NCBI RefSeq assembly: GCF_020884795.1 | Contig: NZ_BBZF01000012.1 | Location: 1 to 64,000, forward strand | Source: Micromonospora okii | Lineage (GTDB): Bacteria; Actinomycetota; Actinomycetes; Mycobacteriales; Micromonosporaceae | Direction of reading: 5' to 3' | DNA length: 64,000 nt | Shown: piece by piece, positions 10,078-18,779 of the stretch | Position numbering within the stretch: the first letter of the stretch is position 1 | How the letters are laid out: every line of letters starts with the position of its first letter | Translations under genes and position numbers: made by a program | The notes under the pieces: generated by a model | The model's input: the letters and a program-made list of their open reading frames with translations, nothing else | Told to the model about the DNA's origin: nothing | Database searches by the model: none

Positions 10078-11109
10078 GTGACCCAGTGGGGGATCGAGGT
10101 CGAGCACCTGCGCAAGGAGTTCGACGGCAAGCCGGCCGTGCGGGACGTCTCCTTCACGGTGGGTGCCGGCACACTGCTCGGCCTGCTCGGGCCGAACGGG
10201 TCGGGAAAGACCACCATCATCAACTGCCTGACGACGGTGCTGACGCCCGACGGGGGGCGGCTGCTGGTCGACGGCTGCGACGTGACGGGCGCACCGGAAC
10301 AGGTGCGCGCCCGCATCGCCGTCACCGGCCAGTTCGCCGCCCTGGACGAGGTGCTCAGCGGGCGGGACAACCTAATGTTGTTCGGCCGGCTGCTGCGGCT
10401 GCCCAAGCGGCAGGCCCGACAGCGCGCCGACGAGCTGCTGGACCGGTTCGCGTTGGGCGACGCCGCCGACAAGCCGGTCAAGGCGTACTCGGGCGGTATG
10501 CGGCGTCGCCTGGACCTGGCCGCCAGCCTGGTGGTGCCGCGTCCCGTGGTCTTCCTCGACGAGCCGACCACCGGCCTCGACCCCCGCAGTCGCGAGGAGC
10601 TCTGGCAGACCATCCGGCAGCTCCGCGACGACGGCGCGACGATCCTGCTGACGAGTCAGTACCTGGAGGAGGTCGACCGGCTCGCCGACCGGGTCGTCGT
10701 CATCGACGCGGGCCGGGTCATCGCCGAGGGCACCGGCGACGAGCTGAAGGGGCGCGTCGGCGGCCAGGTGTGCGAGGTGACGGTGCCGGAGCCGAACCGG
10801 GCGGCGGCCCGGGAGGCGCTGCGCGCGTTCTCGGGCGAGGTCGCCGAGCACGGCGAGCACCTGGTGGTGCCGGTGTCGCGCCCGGCGCAGCTCGTGGAGA
10901 TCGTCCGGCTGCTCGACGACCGGGGCATCGAGATCGACGACGCCGCCCTGCGCAAGCCCACCCTGGACGAGGTCTTCTTCGCCCTGACCGGCCGGGCCGA
11001 CGAGACGGCCGACGGGGACGAAAGGGCGGCCGACGGGGACGCGGGGACGACCGGCCGGGACGGGGAGCGGCCCGCCGGGGCGGTCCCGGCGGAAGGGGCG
11101 CGGTCGTGA
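10078..11109 (+). CDS. ABC transporter ATP-binding protein, DrrA type
   Basis: 343 residues, GTG start with AGGAGG upstream. Walker A GPNGSGKT, signature YSGGMRRRLDLA, Walker B VVFLDEPTTGLD, and a DUF4162-like C-terminal domain are all visible. The arrangement is that of DrrA-type ATPases of natural-product exporters. The last 40 residues are an Asp/Gly/Ala-rich tail with a repeated ADGD unit. The stop overlaps the start of the first permease gene. It probably powers export of the cluster's product; uptake of a loaded metallophore would usually need a different transporter type. Confidence 0.93.
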   Translation: MTQWGIEVEHLRKEFDGKPAVRDVSFTVGAGTLLGLLGPNGSGKTTIINCLTTVLTPDGGRLLVDGCDVTGAPEQVRARIAVTGQFAALDEVLSGRDNLMLFGRLLRLPKRQARQRADELLDRFALGDAADKPVKAYSGGMRRRLDLAASLVVPRPVVFLDEPTTGLDPRSREELWQTIRQLRDDGATILLTSQYLEEVDRLADRVVVIDAGRVIAEGTGDELKGRVGGQVCEVTVPEPNRAAAREALRAFSGEVAEHGEHLVVPVSRPAQLVEIVRLLDDRGIEIDDAALRKPTLDEVFFALTGRADETADGDERAADGDAGTTGRDGERPAGAVPAEGARS

Positions 11110-11891
11110 CGGCGGCGGCCGGCACCGAGGCGGGGCTCGGCAACCTGGTAGCCCAGGGCGCCGTCCTGGCCGGACGCAACCTGCGGCACCGGGCGACCGT
11201 CGAGATGGCCGTCATGTTCGTCGTCTTCCCGCTGATCTTCGTGTTCGGCTTCCTGCTGCTGTTCGGGCGGCTGTTCGACGCCCGGGGCCTGGACTACGGG
11301 CAGTTCCTGCCGCCGGCCATCGTCGCGCAGTGGATGTTCACCGTCGCCAACACCTCCGGCGCGGCGTCAGCGGCCGACCGGGCGTCGGGCATGTACCGCC
11401 GCTGCCTCGTCATGCCGGTCAACCGGGGCGCGATCGCCCTGGGCCGGATCGCCAGCGAGGCCGTGGGGGCGTTCGTCGCCGTCGTCGTGATCAGCCTGAC
11501 CGGTCACCTCGCGGGCTTCCGGTTCCACGGCGGCGTCCTGGCCGCCTGCGGGTTCGTGGCGCTCGCCGTCGCGTTCGCCCTGGCGCTGACCGCCGGCACC
11601 ACCGCCGTCGGGCTCTCCTCGGGCGACCCGGCCGCCGTCGCGACCCTGCTCAACCTGCCCTACCTGGCCCTGATCATGTTGTCGACGGCGTTCGTCCCGG
11701 CCGACGCGTTCCCCGGCTGGCTCGAACCCGTCATCCGCAACTCCCCGGTCTCCGTGGTCATCGACGCGCTGCGCTCGCTGGCGTCGGCCTCCCCGTCGTG
11801 GGTCGAGGTCCGGGGCGCGGTGGTCTGGGTCGCGGTGCTGGCGGTCGTCTTCGGCGTCGCGGCGTCCCGAGTCTTCCGGAGGGCACGATGA
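11106..11891 (+). CDS. ABC-2 type permease, DrrB family (first)
   Basis: 261 residues, GTG overlapping the ATPase stop. About six hydrophobic segments are visible, starting with MAVMFVVFPLIFVFGFLLLF and ending with VWVAVLAVVFGVAA. The ABC-2 family region NLPYLALIMLSTAFVPADAFPGWLEPV near the fifth segment is clear. Paired with the next gene it should form the membrane channel of the exporter. Confidence 0.9.
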   Translation: MTAAAGTEAGLGNLVAQGAVLAGRNLRHRATVEMAVMFVVFPLIFVFGFLLLFGRLFDARGLDYGQFLPPAIVAQWMFTVANTSGAASAADRASGMYRRCLVMPVNRGAIALGRIASEAVGAFVAVVVISLTGHLAGFRFHGGVLAACGFVALAVAFALALTAGTTAVGLSSGDPAAVATLLNLPYLALIMLSTAFVPADAFPGWLEPVIRNSPVSVVIDALRSLASASPSWVEVRGAVVWVAVLAVVFGVAASRVFRRAR

Positions 11892-12640
11892 GCGTGGCGG
11901 CCGAGGCGGCGCTGCTGGCCGGGCGCAACACCCGGCGGTTCCTGCGCAGCCCGCAACTGCTGGGCGACGCCGTCGCCTTCCCCCTGATCCTGCTGCTGCT
12001 CATGCTGGTGATGTTCGGCGAGGTCGTCGCGGGCTCCACCGAGGAGCCGTACATCGCCCGGCTGGCCCCCGGCATCGTGCTGTTCAGCGTCGCGTACAGC
12101 AGCGCGGGCACCGCCGTGGCCCACCACCTCGACCTGCGGGGCGGCCTGCACGGCCGGCTGCGGACGATGCCGATCTCCCCGGTGTCGCCGCTGCTCGGGC
12201 GCATCGGCGGCGACCTGGTCAAGTTCACGCTCGTCACCGTGGTCACCGTCGCCGTCGGGTACCTGCTCGGCTTCCGGTTCCGGCAGGGCGCGCCGGCGGC
12301 GCTCGGGTTCCTGCTCGTCGCGCTGCTCTTCGCGGTGATCTTCCTGTGGGCGGCGCTGCTGGTCGGCGCGAGCGTCGGCAGCGCGGAGTCGGCGAACACG
12401 GCCCTCACCACGCCGGTGACGCTGCTGCTGTTGCTGTCGACCTGCCTGGTGCCGCTGTCGGCGTTCCCCGACTGGGCGCAGCCGGTGATCCGGCTCAACC
12501 CGCTGTCGACCGCCCACTCGGCGCTGCTCGGCCTCTCCTGGGGCGGGCCGGTCCTGACGCCGGTGCTCCAGACCCTCGCCTGGGCGGCGGTCTCGACCGT
12601 CGTCCTGGCCCCGCTGGCGCTGCGGCGGAGCATGCGGTGA
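11888..12640 (+). CDS. ABC-2 type permease, DrrB family (second)
   Basis: 250 residues, ATG overlapping the previous stop. It is a paralog of the preceding permease: an N-terminal amphipathic start, about six membrane spans and the shared motif LLLLLSTCLVPLSAFPDWAQPVI. Two different DrrB-like permeases with one ATPase implies a heterodimeric channel. It ends 22 bp from the convergent methyltransferase gene. Confidence 0.9.
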   Translation: MSVAAEAALLAGRNTRRFLRSPQLLGDAVAFPLILLLLMLVMFGEVVAGSTEEPYIARLAPGIVLFSVAYSSAGTAVAHHLDLRGGLHGRLRTMPISPVSPLLGRIGGDLVKFTLVTVVTVAVGYLLGFRFRQGAPAALGFLLVALLFAVIFLWAALLVGASVGSAESANTALTTPVTLLLLLSTCLVPLSAFPDWAQPVIRLNPLSTAHSALLGLSWGGPVLTPVLQTLAWAAVSTVVLAPLALRRSMR

Positions 12641-12662
12641 CGCACGCCCCGCCGCAGCGGCC

Positions 12663-13346
12663 TCACGCCCGGACCAGCTCGATCAGCTCGTAACGCAACT
12701 CGCCGTCGGGGTGCGCGCCGACGGCCCGGCGGCGCGGCTCCGGACGCCACCCGCGCGCGGCGGCGAGCCGGCCCAACAGCCCCGTGTCGCCGAGGTCGGT
12801 GAAGCCGAGCATGACCCGGCCGCCCGGCGCGAGGCGGTCGGCGACCGTACGGAGGAAGGTGTCATGAGTGGTGTAGCCCGGATCGGCGAAGGCGCGGTCG
12901 AGCATCGCGTCCGACGACTCCGGCAGCGCCGTGTCCACGAAGTTCGAGTTCCAGAAGACGAGGTCGTAGCGGTCCCCGTCGTCCAGCGGCGCGAACAGGT
13001 CCCCGCAGCGCACGTCGACCCGGTCGGTCACCCCGTGCCGGTCCGCGTTGCGGCGGGTGTTCTCCACCGCCGCCGGGCTGACGTCCAACGCCGTGACGCG
13101 GGCGCAACCGCGCTGCGCCGCGAGCACGGAGATGTAGCCGGTGCCGCAGCCGACCTCGCAGAACGCACCGCCGACCGGGTACGGCAGCCACTGCGCGTAC
13201 AGCGCGGCCGACGGCGTCAGGTTCGGGGCGTACACCCCGGGCAGCAGGTCCCACTCCTGGCCGAGCAGCCGGAAGGTCTGCGGCTCCACCACGTCGTGGT
13301 GGCGCTGCCGCAGGCGGCGTACCAGATCCAGGCTTGCCGAATCCAC
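12663..13346 (-). CDS. class I SAM methyltransferase, HemK/small-domain type
   Basis: About 227 residues from GTG at 13346, preferred because GGGGGAAG sits just upstream; an ATG at 13382 would add 12 residues. SAM motif I is FCEVGCGTGYISVLAA, the acidic loop is VTALDVSP, and the motif IV region reads LVFWNSNF. The latter resembles the NPPY-like position of HemK/RsmC-type enzymes, with Asn-Ser-Asn-Phe instead. That change makes a glutamine methyltransferase role unlikely and a small-molecule substrate more plausible. It diverges from the flavin oxidase gene and converges on the exporter, so membership in the pathway is uncertain. Confidence 0.75.
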   Translation of the reverse strand: MDSASLDLVRRLRQRHHDVVEPQTFRLLGQEWDLLPGVYAPNLTPSAALYAQWLPYPVGGAFCEVGCGTGYISVLAAQRGCARVTALDVSPAAVENTRRNADRHGVTDRVDVRCGDLFAPLDDGDRYDLVFWNSNFVDTALPESSDAMLDRAFADPGYTTHDTFLRTVADRLAPGGRVMLGFTDLGDTGLLGRLAAARGWRPEPRRRAVGAHPDGELRYELIELVRA

Positions 13347-13396
13347 AGTCTTCCCCCTTCGTCCACAACAGAGCGCATGCACAGGAGGCCCGGGCG

Positions 13397-14059
13397 ATGA
13401 AGGTCCAGAGGCGCAGCCTACGACCCACCACGAGCCACGAGGGCCTCGTCGGCGTCGAGCCCGACACCCTCGATCCCACCACAGCGGACCGGGACCCGCT
13501 GGCTCAGTTCCGGTCCTGGTACGACCAGTGGCGCGCGGGACGCCCGGCCGCGCCGGACGCCGCCGTGCTGGCCACCGTCGACGCCGACGGTCGACCCGCC
13601 GCCCGCCACGTCGACCTGGCCCGCCTCGACCACGGCTTCGTCTTCTTCACCGGGCTGGGCAGCGCCAAGGCCACCGACCTGGCCGGCAACCCGCACGCCG
13701 AACTCTGCTTCGGCTGGCTCTCCGCCGGCCGGCAGGTGCGGGTCGGCGGCACCGTCGAGCCGCTCGACGCGCTGGCGAGCGACGACCACTTCACCCGGCT
13801 GCCGCGCGCCGTGCAGACGTTGGCCTGGGCCAGCGACCAGCGGTCGGTGCTGCCCGACCGCGCCGCGCTGCGCGAGCGCGTCGCCGAGGTGGCCGACCGG
13901 TTCGCCGGGCAGGAGCTGCCGCGCCCCGACGAGTGGGGCGGCCTGCGGCTCCTGCCCGACCGGGTCGAGTTCTGGCAGGCGCAGCCGCACGAGGCCCCCG
14001 ACCGGGTGCGGTACCGCCGCGTCGACGGCGACTGGACCATCGAGCGGCTGGCCCCGTGA
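13397..14059 (+). CDS. pyridoxamine 5'-phosphate oxidase-family flavin enzyme (PhzG-like)
   Basis: 220 residues. ATG at 13397 follows AGGAGG by about 9 nt, so the frame upstream to 13334 is not used. Conserved blocks are DPLAQFRSWYDQW, AAVLATVDADGRPAARHVDL, FVFFTGLGSAKATDLAGNPHAELCFGW and the C-terminal RVEFWQAQP. These are the FMN-binding and dimerization regions of the PdxH/PhzG family. It is coupled (GTGA) to a class II DAHP synthase, a pairing that recalls phenazine loci, but no phenazine core genes are present. It may oxidize a ring (for example thiazoline to thiazole) or serve another flavin-dependent step; this is inference. Confidence 0.82.
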   Translation: MKVQRRSLRPTTSHEGLVGVEPDTLDPTTADRDPLAQFRSWYDQWRAGRPAAPDAAVLATVDADGRPAARHVDLARLDHGFVFFTGLGSAKATDLAGNPHAELCFGWLSAGRQVRVGGTVEPLDALASDDHFTRLPRAVQTLAWASDQRSVLPDRAALRERVAEVADRFAGQELPRPDEWGGLRLLPDRVEFWQAQPHEAPDRVRYRRVDGDWTIERLAP

Positions 14060-15234
14060 GCACCCTGGCCGCCCCCGCCGCGCCGGTGCAGCAACCGGCG
14101 TGGCCGGACCCGGGCCACGTCGCGACCGTCCGCGACGCCCTCGCCGACCGGCCGCCCCTCGTCGGCTGGGCGGAGTGCGCCGACCTGCTCGCCGCCCTCG
14201 CCGACGCCCACCGGGGAGAGCGGCTCGTGCTCCAGGCCGGCGACTGCGCCGAACGCTTCGCCGACGCCACCGACGCCGCGCTCGACGCCCGCATCGCCCA
14301 CCTGTACGCCCTCGCCGACGCGCTGCGCGCCGACACCGGCCGGCCCTGCGTCACCGTCGGCCGCCTCGCCGGGCAGTACGCCAAGCCCCGCTCCTCGCCG
14401 ACGCAGACCCTCGGCGACGGCACCGTCCTGCCGGCGTACCGGGGCGACCTGGTCAACGGCTGCGCGCCCACGGCCGAGGCCCGCCGCCCCGACCCGCGCC
14501 GGATGCTCACCGGGTACGACAGCTCGGCGCTCGCGCTGGCCCGCGTCCGCGCCTCCCGGGCCGGGCGGCCCGCGGCGGAGGCGCTCTACGCCTCGCACGA
14601 GGCGCTCCTCGTCGACTACGAGCAGCCGCTGGTGCGCGCCCACGCCACCGGCCGCTACGCCTCCTCCGGCCACCTCGTCTGGATCGGCGACCGCAGCCGC
14701 GACTGCGACGGCTGGCACGTGCGCTGGGCCGCCGCGCTCGACAACCCGGTCGCCGTCAAGATCGGGCCGACCACCACCCCCCACGACGCCGTACGGCTCA
14801 GCAGGCTGCTCAACCCGCACGGCGTGCCGAGGAAGCTCGCCTTCGTGACCCGGCTCGGCGCGCGGCACGTCCACCGGCTCCTGCCCGACCTCGTCACCGA
14901 GGTCACCCGGCGCGGCGCGCCCGTGCTCTGGCTCTGCGACCCCATGCACGGCAACACCGTCGTGCTGCGCGGCGGCGCGAAGACCCGGCCGCTTCAGGCC
15001 ATCCACGACGAGGTGGCCGGCTTCGTCCGCGCGCTGCGGTACCGCCGCCAACCCCCGGCCGGGCTGCACCTGGAGGTGGCCCCCGACGACGTCACCGAGT
15101 GCGTGGCCACCCCGGAGGACACCCCCGCCGTCCCCGACCGGGTGGCCCTGCCGCGCTACACCAGCGCCTGCGACCCGAGGCTCAGCCCCGCCCAGGCCCG
15201 CGCGCTGCTCGCCCACTTCGCCCGGCTGCTGTGA
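14056..15234 (+). CDS. class II DAHP synthase (secondary-metabolism paralog)
   Basis: 392 residues, GTG overlapping the previous stop. Class II motifs are visible: QAGDCAERF (metal-binding Cys), GRLAGQYAKPRS, YASHEALLVDYE, SGHLVWIGDRSR, VKIGP, WLCDPMHGNT (metal His), LHLEVAPDDVTEC (metal Glu) and SACDPRLS (metal Asp). It condenses phosphoenolpyruvate and erythrose 4-phosphate, the first step of the shikimate pathway. It is shorter than primary class II enzymes, whose N-terminal regulatory extension it lacks. In this locus it probably raises chorismate supply for salicylate. Confidence 0.92.
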   Translation: MSTLAAPAAPVQQPAWPDPGHVATVRDALADRPPLVGWAECADLLAALADAHRGERLVLQAGDCAERFADATDAALDARIAHLYALADALRADTGRPCVTVGRLAGQYAKPRSSPTQTLGDGTVLPAYRGDLVNGCAPTAEARRPDPRRMLTGYDSSALALARVRASRAGRPAAEALYASHEALLVDYEQPLVRAHATGRYASSGHLVWIGDRSRDCDGWHVRWAAALDNPVAVKIGPTTTPHDAVRLSRLLNPHGVPRKLAFVTRLGARHVHRLLPDLVTEVTRRGAPVLWLCDPMHGNTVVLRGGAKTRPLQAIHDEVAGFVRALRYRRQPPAGLHLEVAPDDVTECVATPEDTPAVPDRVALPRYTSACDPRLSPAQARALLAHFARLL

Positions 15235-15308
15235 ACCGCCGCCCCCGCTGCTGTGACCCGCCCACCCACCCGGCCGTGAGCCGCCGACCGACCACAGAGG
15301 AGACCGGC

Positions 15309-15950
15309 GTGACCTTCAAGGGATTCCCGCCCGAGGCGTTCGCCTTCTACCGCAAGCTGGAGCGGGACAACTCGCGGGACTTCTGGCACGCCCACAAGGA
15401 CACGTACGACACCTGCGTGCGCGACCCGATGCAGGCCCTCGCCGAGGAGCTGGGCGACCGGTTCGGCGCGACGAAGGTGTGGCGGCCCCAGCGGGACGTG
15501 CGCTTCGCCAAGGACAAGTCGCCGTACAAGACGTACCAGGGCCTGACCGCCGGCTCCGCCGACAGCATCGGCTACTACCTCCAGCTCGACGGGCGCGGCG
15601 TCCACCTCGGCGGCGGCTACCACGGCCTGACCTCGGCGCAGGTCACCCGCTACCGGGAGGCCGTCGACGCGGACCGCTCCGGGCGCAAGCTCCAGGAGAT
15701 CGTCGACGAGCTGGAGGGCGAGGACTGGAAGCTCGTCGGCGAGCGGCTGAAGACCCACCCGCGCGGCTTCCCGGCGGACCACCCCCGGGTGGAGCTGCTG
15801 CGGTACCGCTCGCTGGGCGCCGAGCGCTACGTCAAGGAGAACGACCAGCTCCACGGGGCTTCGGCGGCGCGGCTGGTCCGCGACGGCTGGGCGCGGCTGA
15901 GCCGCCTCGTCGACTGGCTCAACCGACACGTCGAGACGGGAGGGAAGTAG
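15309..15950 (+). CDS. DUF2461 family protein
   Basis: 213 residues from GTG at 15309 with GAGGAG about 8 nt upstream. The typical DUF2461 blocks are present: FKGFPPEAFAFYRKLERDN, FWHAHKDTYD, RDVRFAKDKSPYKTYQG, GYYLQLDGRGVHLGGGYH and HPRGFPADHPRVELLRYR. The biochemical function of this family is not established. It lies between the DAHP synthase and the AMP ligase (2 bp from the latter), so it is co-transcribed with pathway genes, perhaps incidentally. Confidence 0.88.
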   Translation: MTFKGFPPEAFAFYRKLERDNSRDFWHAHKDTYDTCVRDPMQALAEELGDRFGATKVWRPQRDVRFAKDKSPYKTYQGLTAGSADSIGYYLQLDGRGVHLGGGYHGLTSAQVTRYREAVDADRSGRKLQEIVDELEGEDWKLVGERLKTHPRGFPADHPRVELLRYRSLGAERYVKENDQLHGASAARLVRDGWARLSRLVDWLNRHVETGGK

Positions 15951-15952
15951 GA

Positions 15953-17557
15953 ATGCTCGAAGGGTGCGTTCCCTGGCCGGAGGAGTTCGCGCGGCGCTAC
16001 CGCGACCGGGGCCACTGGCGGCCCGAGCGCCTCGACGAGCGGCTGCGCGAGTGGGCGAGGCGCGACCCGGACCGGATCGCCCTCGTCGAGCCGGAGCGCC
16101 GGATGACCTACGGCGAGCTGGACGGCCGGGCCGACCGGCTGGCCGGGGGCCTGCACGCGCTCGGCATCGCCGCCGGCGACCGGGTCGTGGTGCAGTTGCC
16201 CAACACGCTGGAGTTCGTGGCGGTCACCTTCGCCCTGCTGCGCCTCGGCGCGCCGCCGGTCTTCGCGCTGCCCTCGCACCGCGACAGCGAGCTGCGCCAC
16301 CTCCACGAGGCCAGCGGCGCGGTCGCGCTGGTCGTCCCCGACCGGTACCTCGGCTACGACCACCGGGAGCTGGCCCGCCGGTTGGCGCTGCCGGGCACGG
16401 TGGTGGTCGCCGGCGACGCCGAGGAGTTCCACCCGCTCGACCGGCTCGACGCCGACCCGGTGCGGACGGACGTCGACCCGGCCGACGTGGCGCTGTTCCT
16501 GCTCTCCGGCGGCACGACCGGCAAGCCCAAGCTGATCCCCCGCACCCACGAGGACTACGGCTACAACCTGCGGGCCAGCGCCGAGAACGCCCGGCTCACC
16601 GAGCGCGACGTCTACCTCGCCGTGCTGCCCGCCGGCCACAACTACGCGCTGGCCTGCCCCGGCATCCTCGGCACCCTGCACGTGGGCGGGCGCGTCGTGC
16701 TCGCGCCCACCGCCGCCGTCGACGACGCGTTCACGCTCGTCGAACGCGAACGGGTCACCGTCACCGGCCTGGTGCCGCCGCTGGCCCTGCTCTGGACGGA
16801 CATGGCCGAGCTGGGCGACACCGACCTGTCCAGCCTGCGCCTGGTGCAGGTGGGCGGGGCGAAGTTCAGCGCCGAGGCGGCCCGCCGGTTCACCCCGGCC
16901 CTCGGCTGCGCGCTGCAACAGTCGTTCGGGATGGCCGAGGGGCTGCTCAGCCAGTCCGCCCCCGACGACCCGCCGGAGGTCGTCGCCACCACCCAGGGCC
17001 GGCCGATCTCCCCCGACGACGAGGTGCGGGTGGTCGACGAGGCCGGCCGCGACGTGCCGCCCGGCGAGCCGGGGGAGCTGCTCGTGCGCGGCCCGTACAC
17101 GTTCCGGGGCTACTACCGCGCCGACGAGCACAACGCGCGGGTGTTCACCCCCGACGGCTTCTTCCGCACCGGCGACGTGGTGCGGCTGCTGCCCAGCGGC
17201 CACCTGGTCGTCGAGGGTCGGATCAAGGACCAGATCAACCGGGGCGGCGACAAGGTGCCGGCCGAGGAGCTGGAGGACCACGTCCTGGCCCACCCCGCCG
17301 TGCACGACTGCGCGGTGGTCGCCATGCCCGACCCGGTGCTCGGCGAGCGCACCTGCGCGTTCGTCGTCCCGCGCGGCGAGCCGCCGCAGCTCGCCGACAT
17401 CGTCGGCCACCTGCGGGAGCGCGGCGTCGCCGCGTTCAAGCTGCCCGACCGGCTGGAGGTGCTGCCGGCGTTCCCCCGCACCCCCGTCGGCAAGGTGGAC
17501 AAGGCCCGGCTGCGGGAGATCGTCCGGCAGCGCGTCGCCGCCGGGGCGTCGCGGTGA
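15953..17557 (+). CDS. salicylate-AMP ligase (PchD/YbtE/DhbE family)
   Basis: 534 residues, ATG with AGGGAAG upstream. Motifs LLSGGTTGKPKLIPRTHEDY, HNYALACPG, QSFGMAEGLL and RTGDVVRLLPSGHLVVEGRIKDQINRGGDKV define the stand-alone aryl-acid adenylating family. Numbering here is offset by 5 from DhbE. The key Asn is N230, the position that is Ser240 in DhbE is Cys235, and Val337 in DhbE is Leu332. Cys and Leu at those two positions is the published signature for salicylate instead of 2,3-dihydroxybenzoate. It would activate salicylate and load it onto an aryl carrier domain, which must lie upstream of the window. Coupled (GTGA) to the monooxygenase. Confidence 0.92.
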   Translation: MLEGCVPWPEEFARRYRDRGHWRPERLDERLREWARRDPDRIALVEPERRMTYGELDGRADRLAGGLHALGIAAGDRVVVQLPNTLEFVAVTFALLRLGAPPVFALPSHRDSELRHLHEASGAVALVVPDRYLGYDHRELARRLALPGTVVVAGDAEEFHPLDRLDADPVRTDVDPADVALFLLSGGTTGKPKLIPRTHEDYGYNLRASAENARLTERDVYLAVLPAGHNYALACPGILGTLHVGGRVVLAPTAAVDDAFTLVERERVTVTGLVPPLALLWTDMAELGDTDLSSLRLVQVGGAKFSAEAARRFTPALGCALQQSFGMAEGLLSQSAPDDPPEVVATTQGRPISPDDEVRVVDEAGRDVPPGEPGELLVRGPYTFRGYYRADEHNARVFTPDGFFRTGDVVRLLPSGHLVVEGRIKDQINRGGDKVPAEELEDHVLAHPAVHDCAVVAMPDPVLGERTCAFVVPRGEPPQLADIVGHLRERGVAAFKLPDRLEVLPAFPRTPVGKVDKARLREIVRQRVAAGASR

Positions 17558-18729
17558 TCGTCGTGGGGGCCGGCCCGACCGGCCTGACCGCCGCGCTGGC
17601 CCTGCGGCACCACGGGCTGCCCGTGACCCTGATCGAGGCCGAGCCCGCCGACCGGGCCCGGCCGGGCAGCCGGGCCCTGTTCGTCCACGGGCAGACCCTC
17701 CACCGGCTGGGCGCGATCGACCCGTCGCTCGCGCGCCGGATCGCCGAATACGGCCTGGTCTGGCGGACCCGGCGCACCCTGCACGGCGGGCGGCAGGTGT
17801 TCCAGCGGAGCTACCCGCCCCCGCCGCCGGGGACGCTGCCGCCGTTCGTCAGCCTCCGCCAGGTCGACACCGAACGCTTCCTGCTCGACGCCTGCGCGGA
17901 CGCCGGGGTCGACATCCGGTGGGGGACACCCGTGACCGGGGTGGACCCCGGCCGCGACGGCGTCACCGTCCACACCGCCGACGGGCGGCGCTTCGACGCG
18001 CCGTACGTCGTCGCCGCCGACGGCGCGCGCTCGGCGGTGCGCCGCGCCGTCGGCATCGGGCTGCACGGCCCCCGGGCGCGCGGCTTCCACGTCGTGGTGG
18101 ACCTCGCCGACGACCCCGACGACCCGCTGCCGCCGGCCCGGACCCTGCACTACGAGCACCCGGGGATCGGGCGGCGCACCGTCATGCAGGTGCCGTTCGC
18201 CGGGGGCTGCCAGATCGACCTCCAGTGCCGCGTCGACGACGTACCCGAGGACTTCGCCACCGCCGATGCGGCGCGCGACTGGCTGCCGGCGGTCGTGCCC
18301 GCCGCGTACCGCGACCGCGTCCTGTGGGTGGCCCGCTACCAGTTCCAGCAGGTGGTGGCCGACCGCATGGTCGACGCCACCGGTCGGGTCCTGCTGGCCG
18401 GCGAGGCCGCCCACCTCTTCCCGCCGTTCGGGGCGCGCGGGATGAACAGCGGCATCGCCGACGCCGCGGCCGCCGCCGACGCCCTCGCCGCCGCGCCGGC
18501 GGACGTGGCGGGGGCCGTCGCCCGGTACGCCGAGCAGCGGCAGCGCGCCGCCCGCCACAACCGCGACGCGGCCCGGGACGCGCTGCGCCACCTGCGCCCC
18601 GGGCCGGCGATGCGGCTGCGGCAGCGGTGCAGCGCGGCGCTCGCCCCGCACGTGCCGGCGCTGGGCCGCTGGCTGGAGACGGCCCCCTACGGCCCCCGCT
18701 CCGGCCCGAGCCCGGAGAGCCGGTACTGA
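17554..18729 (+). CDS. FAD-dependent aromatic monooxygenase
   Basis: 391 residues, GTG overlapping the ligase stop. The N-terminal dinucleotide-binding motif is VVGAGPTGLTAAL, the mid motif ADGARSAVR, and the second FAD motif GRVLLAGEAAHLFPPFGARGMNSGIAD. This places it with PHBH-type hydroxylases of phenolic substrates. It lacks the long C-terminal thioredoxin-like domain of the large members. A plausible role is hydroxylation of the salicyl ring or of a pathway intermediate; the substrate cannot be read from the sequence. Confidence 0.88.
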   Translation: MIVVGAGPTGLTAALALRHHGLPVTLIEAEPADRARPGSRALFVHGQTLHRLGAIDPSLARRIAEYGLVWRTRRTLHGGRQVFQRSYPPPPPGTLPPFVSLRQVDTERFLLDACADAGVDIRWGTPVTGVDPGRDGVTVHTADGRRFDAPYVVAADGARSAVRRAVGIGLHGPRARGFHVVVDLADDPDDPLPPARTLHYEHPGIGRRTVMQVPFAGGCQIDLQCRVDDVPEDFATADAARDWLPAVVPAAYRDRVLWVARYQFQQVVADRMVDATGRVLLAGEAAHLFPPFGARGMNSGIADAAAAADALAAAPADVAGAVARYAEQRQRAARHNRDAARDALRHLRPGPAMRLRQRCSAALAPHVPALGRWLETAPYGPRSGPSPESRY

Positions 18730-18779
18730 GACCGGCCCGGCGGTGGTGAGTGCCCGGTGTCCACGGTGGTCGGCCCCGG

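Noticed and set aside
13397..15234. Phenazine biosynthesis cluster
   Set aside because: Only a PhzG-like oxidase and a PhzC-like DAHP synthase are present; no phzE, phzD, phzF or phzA/B is seen in the window.
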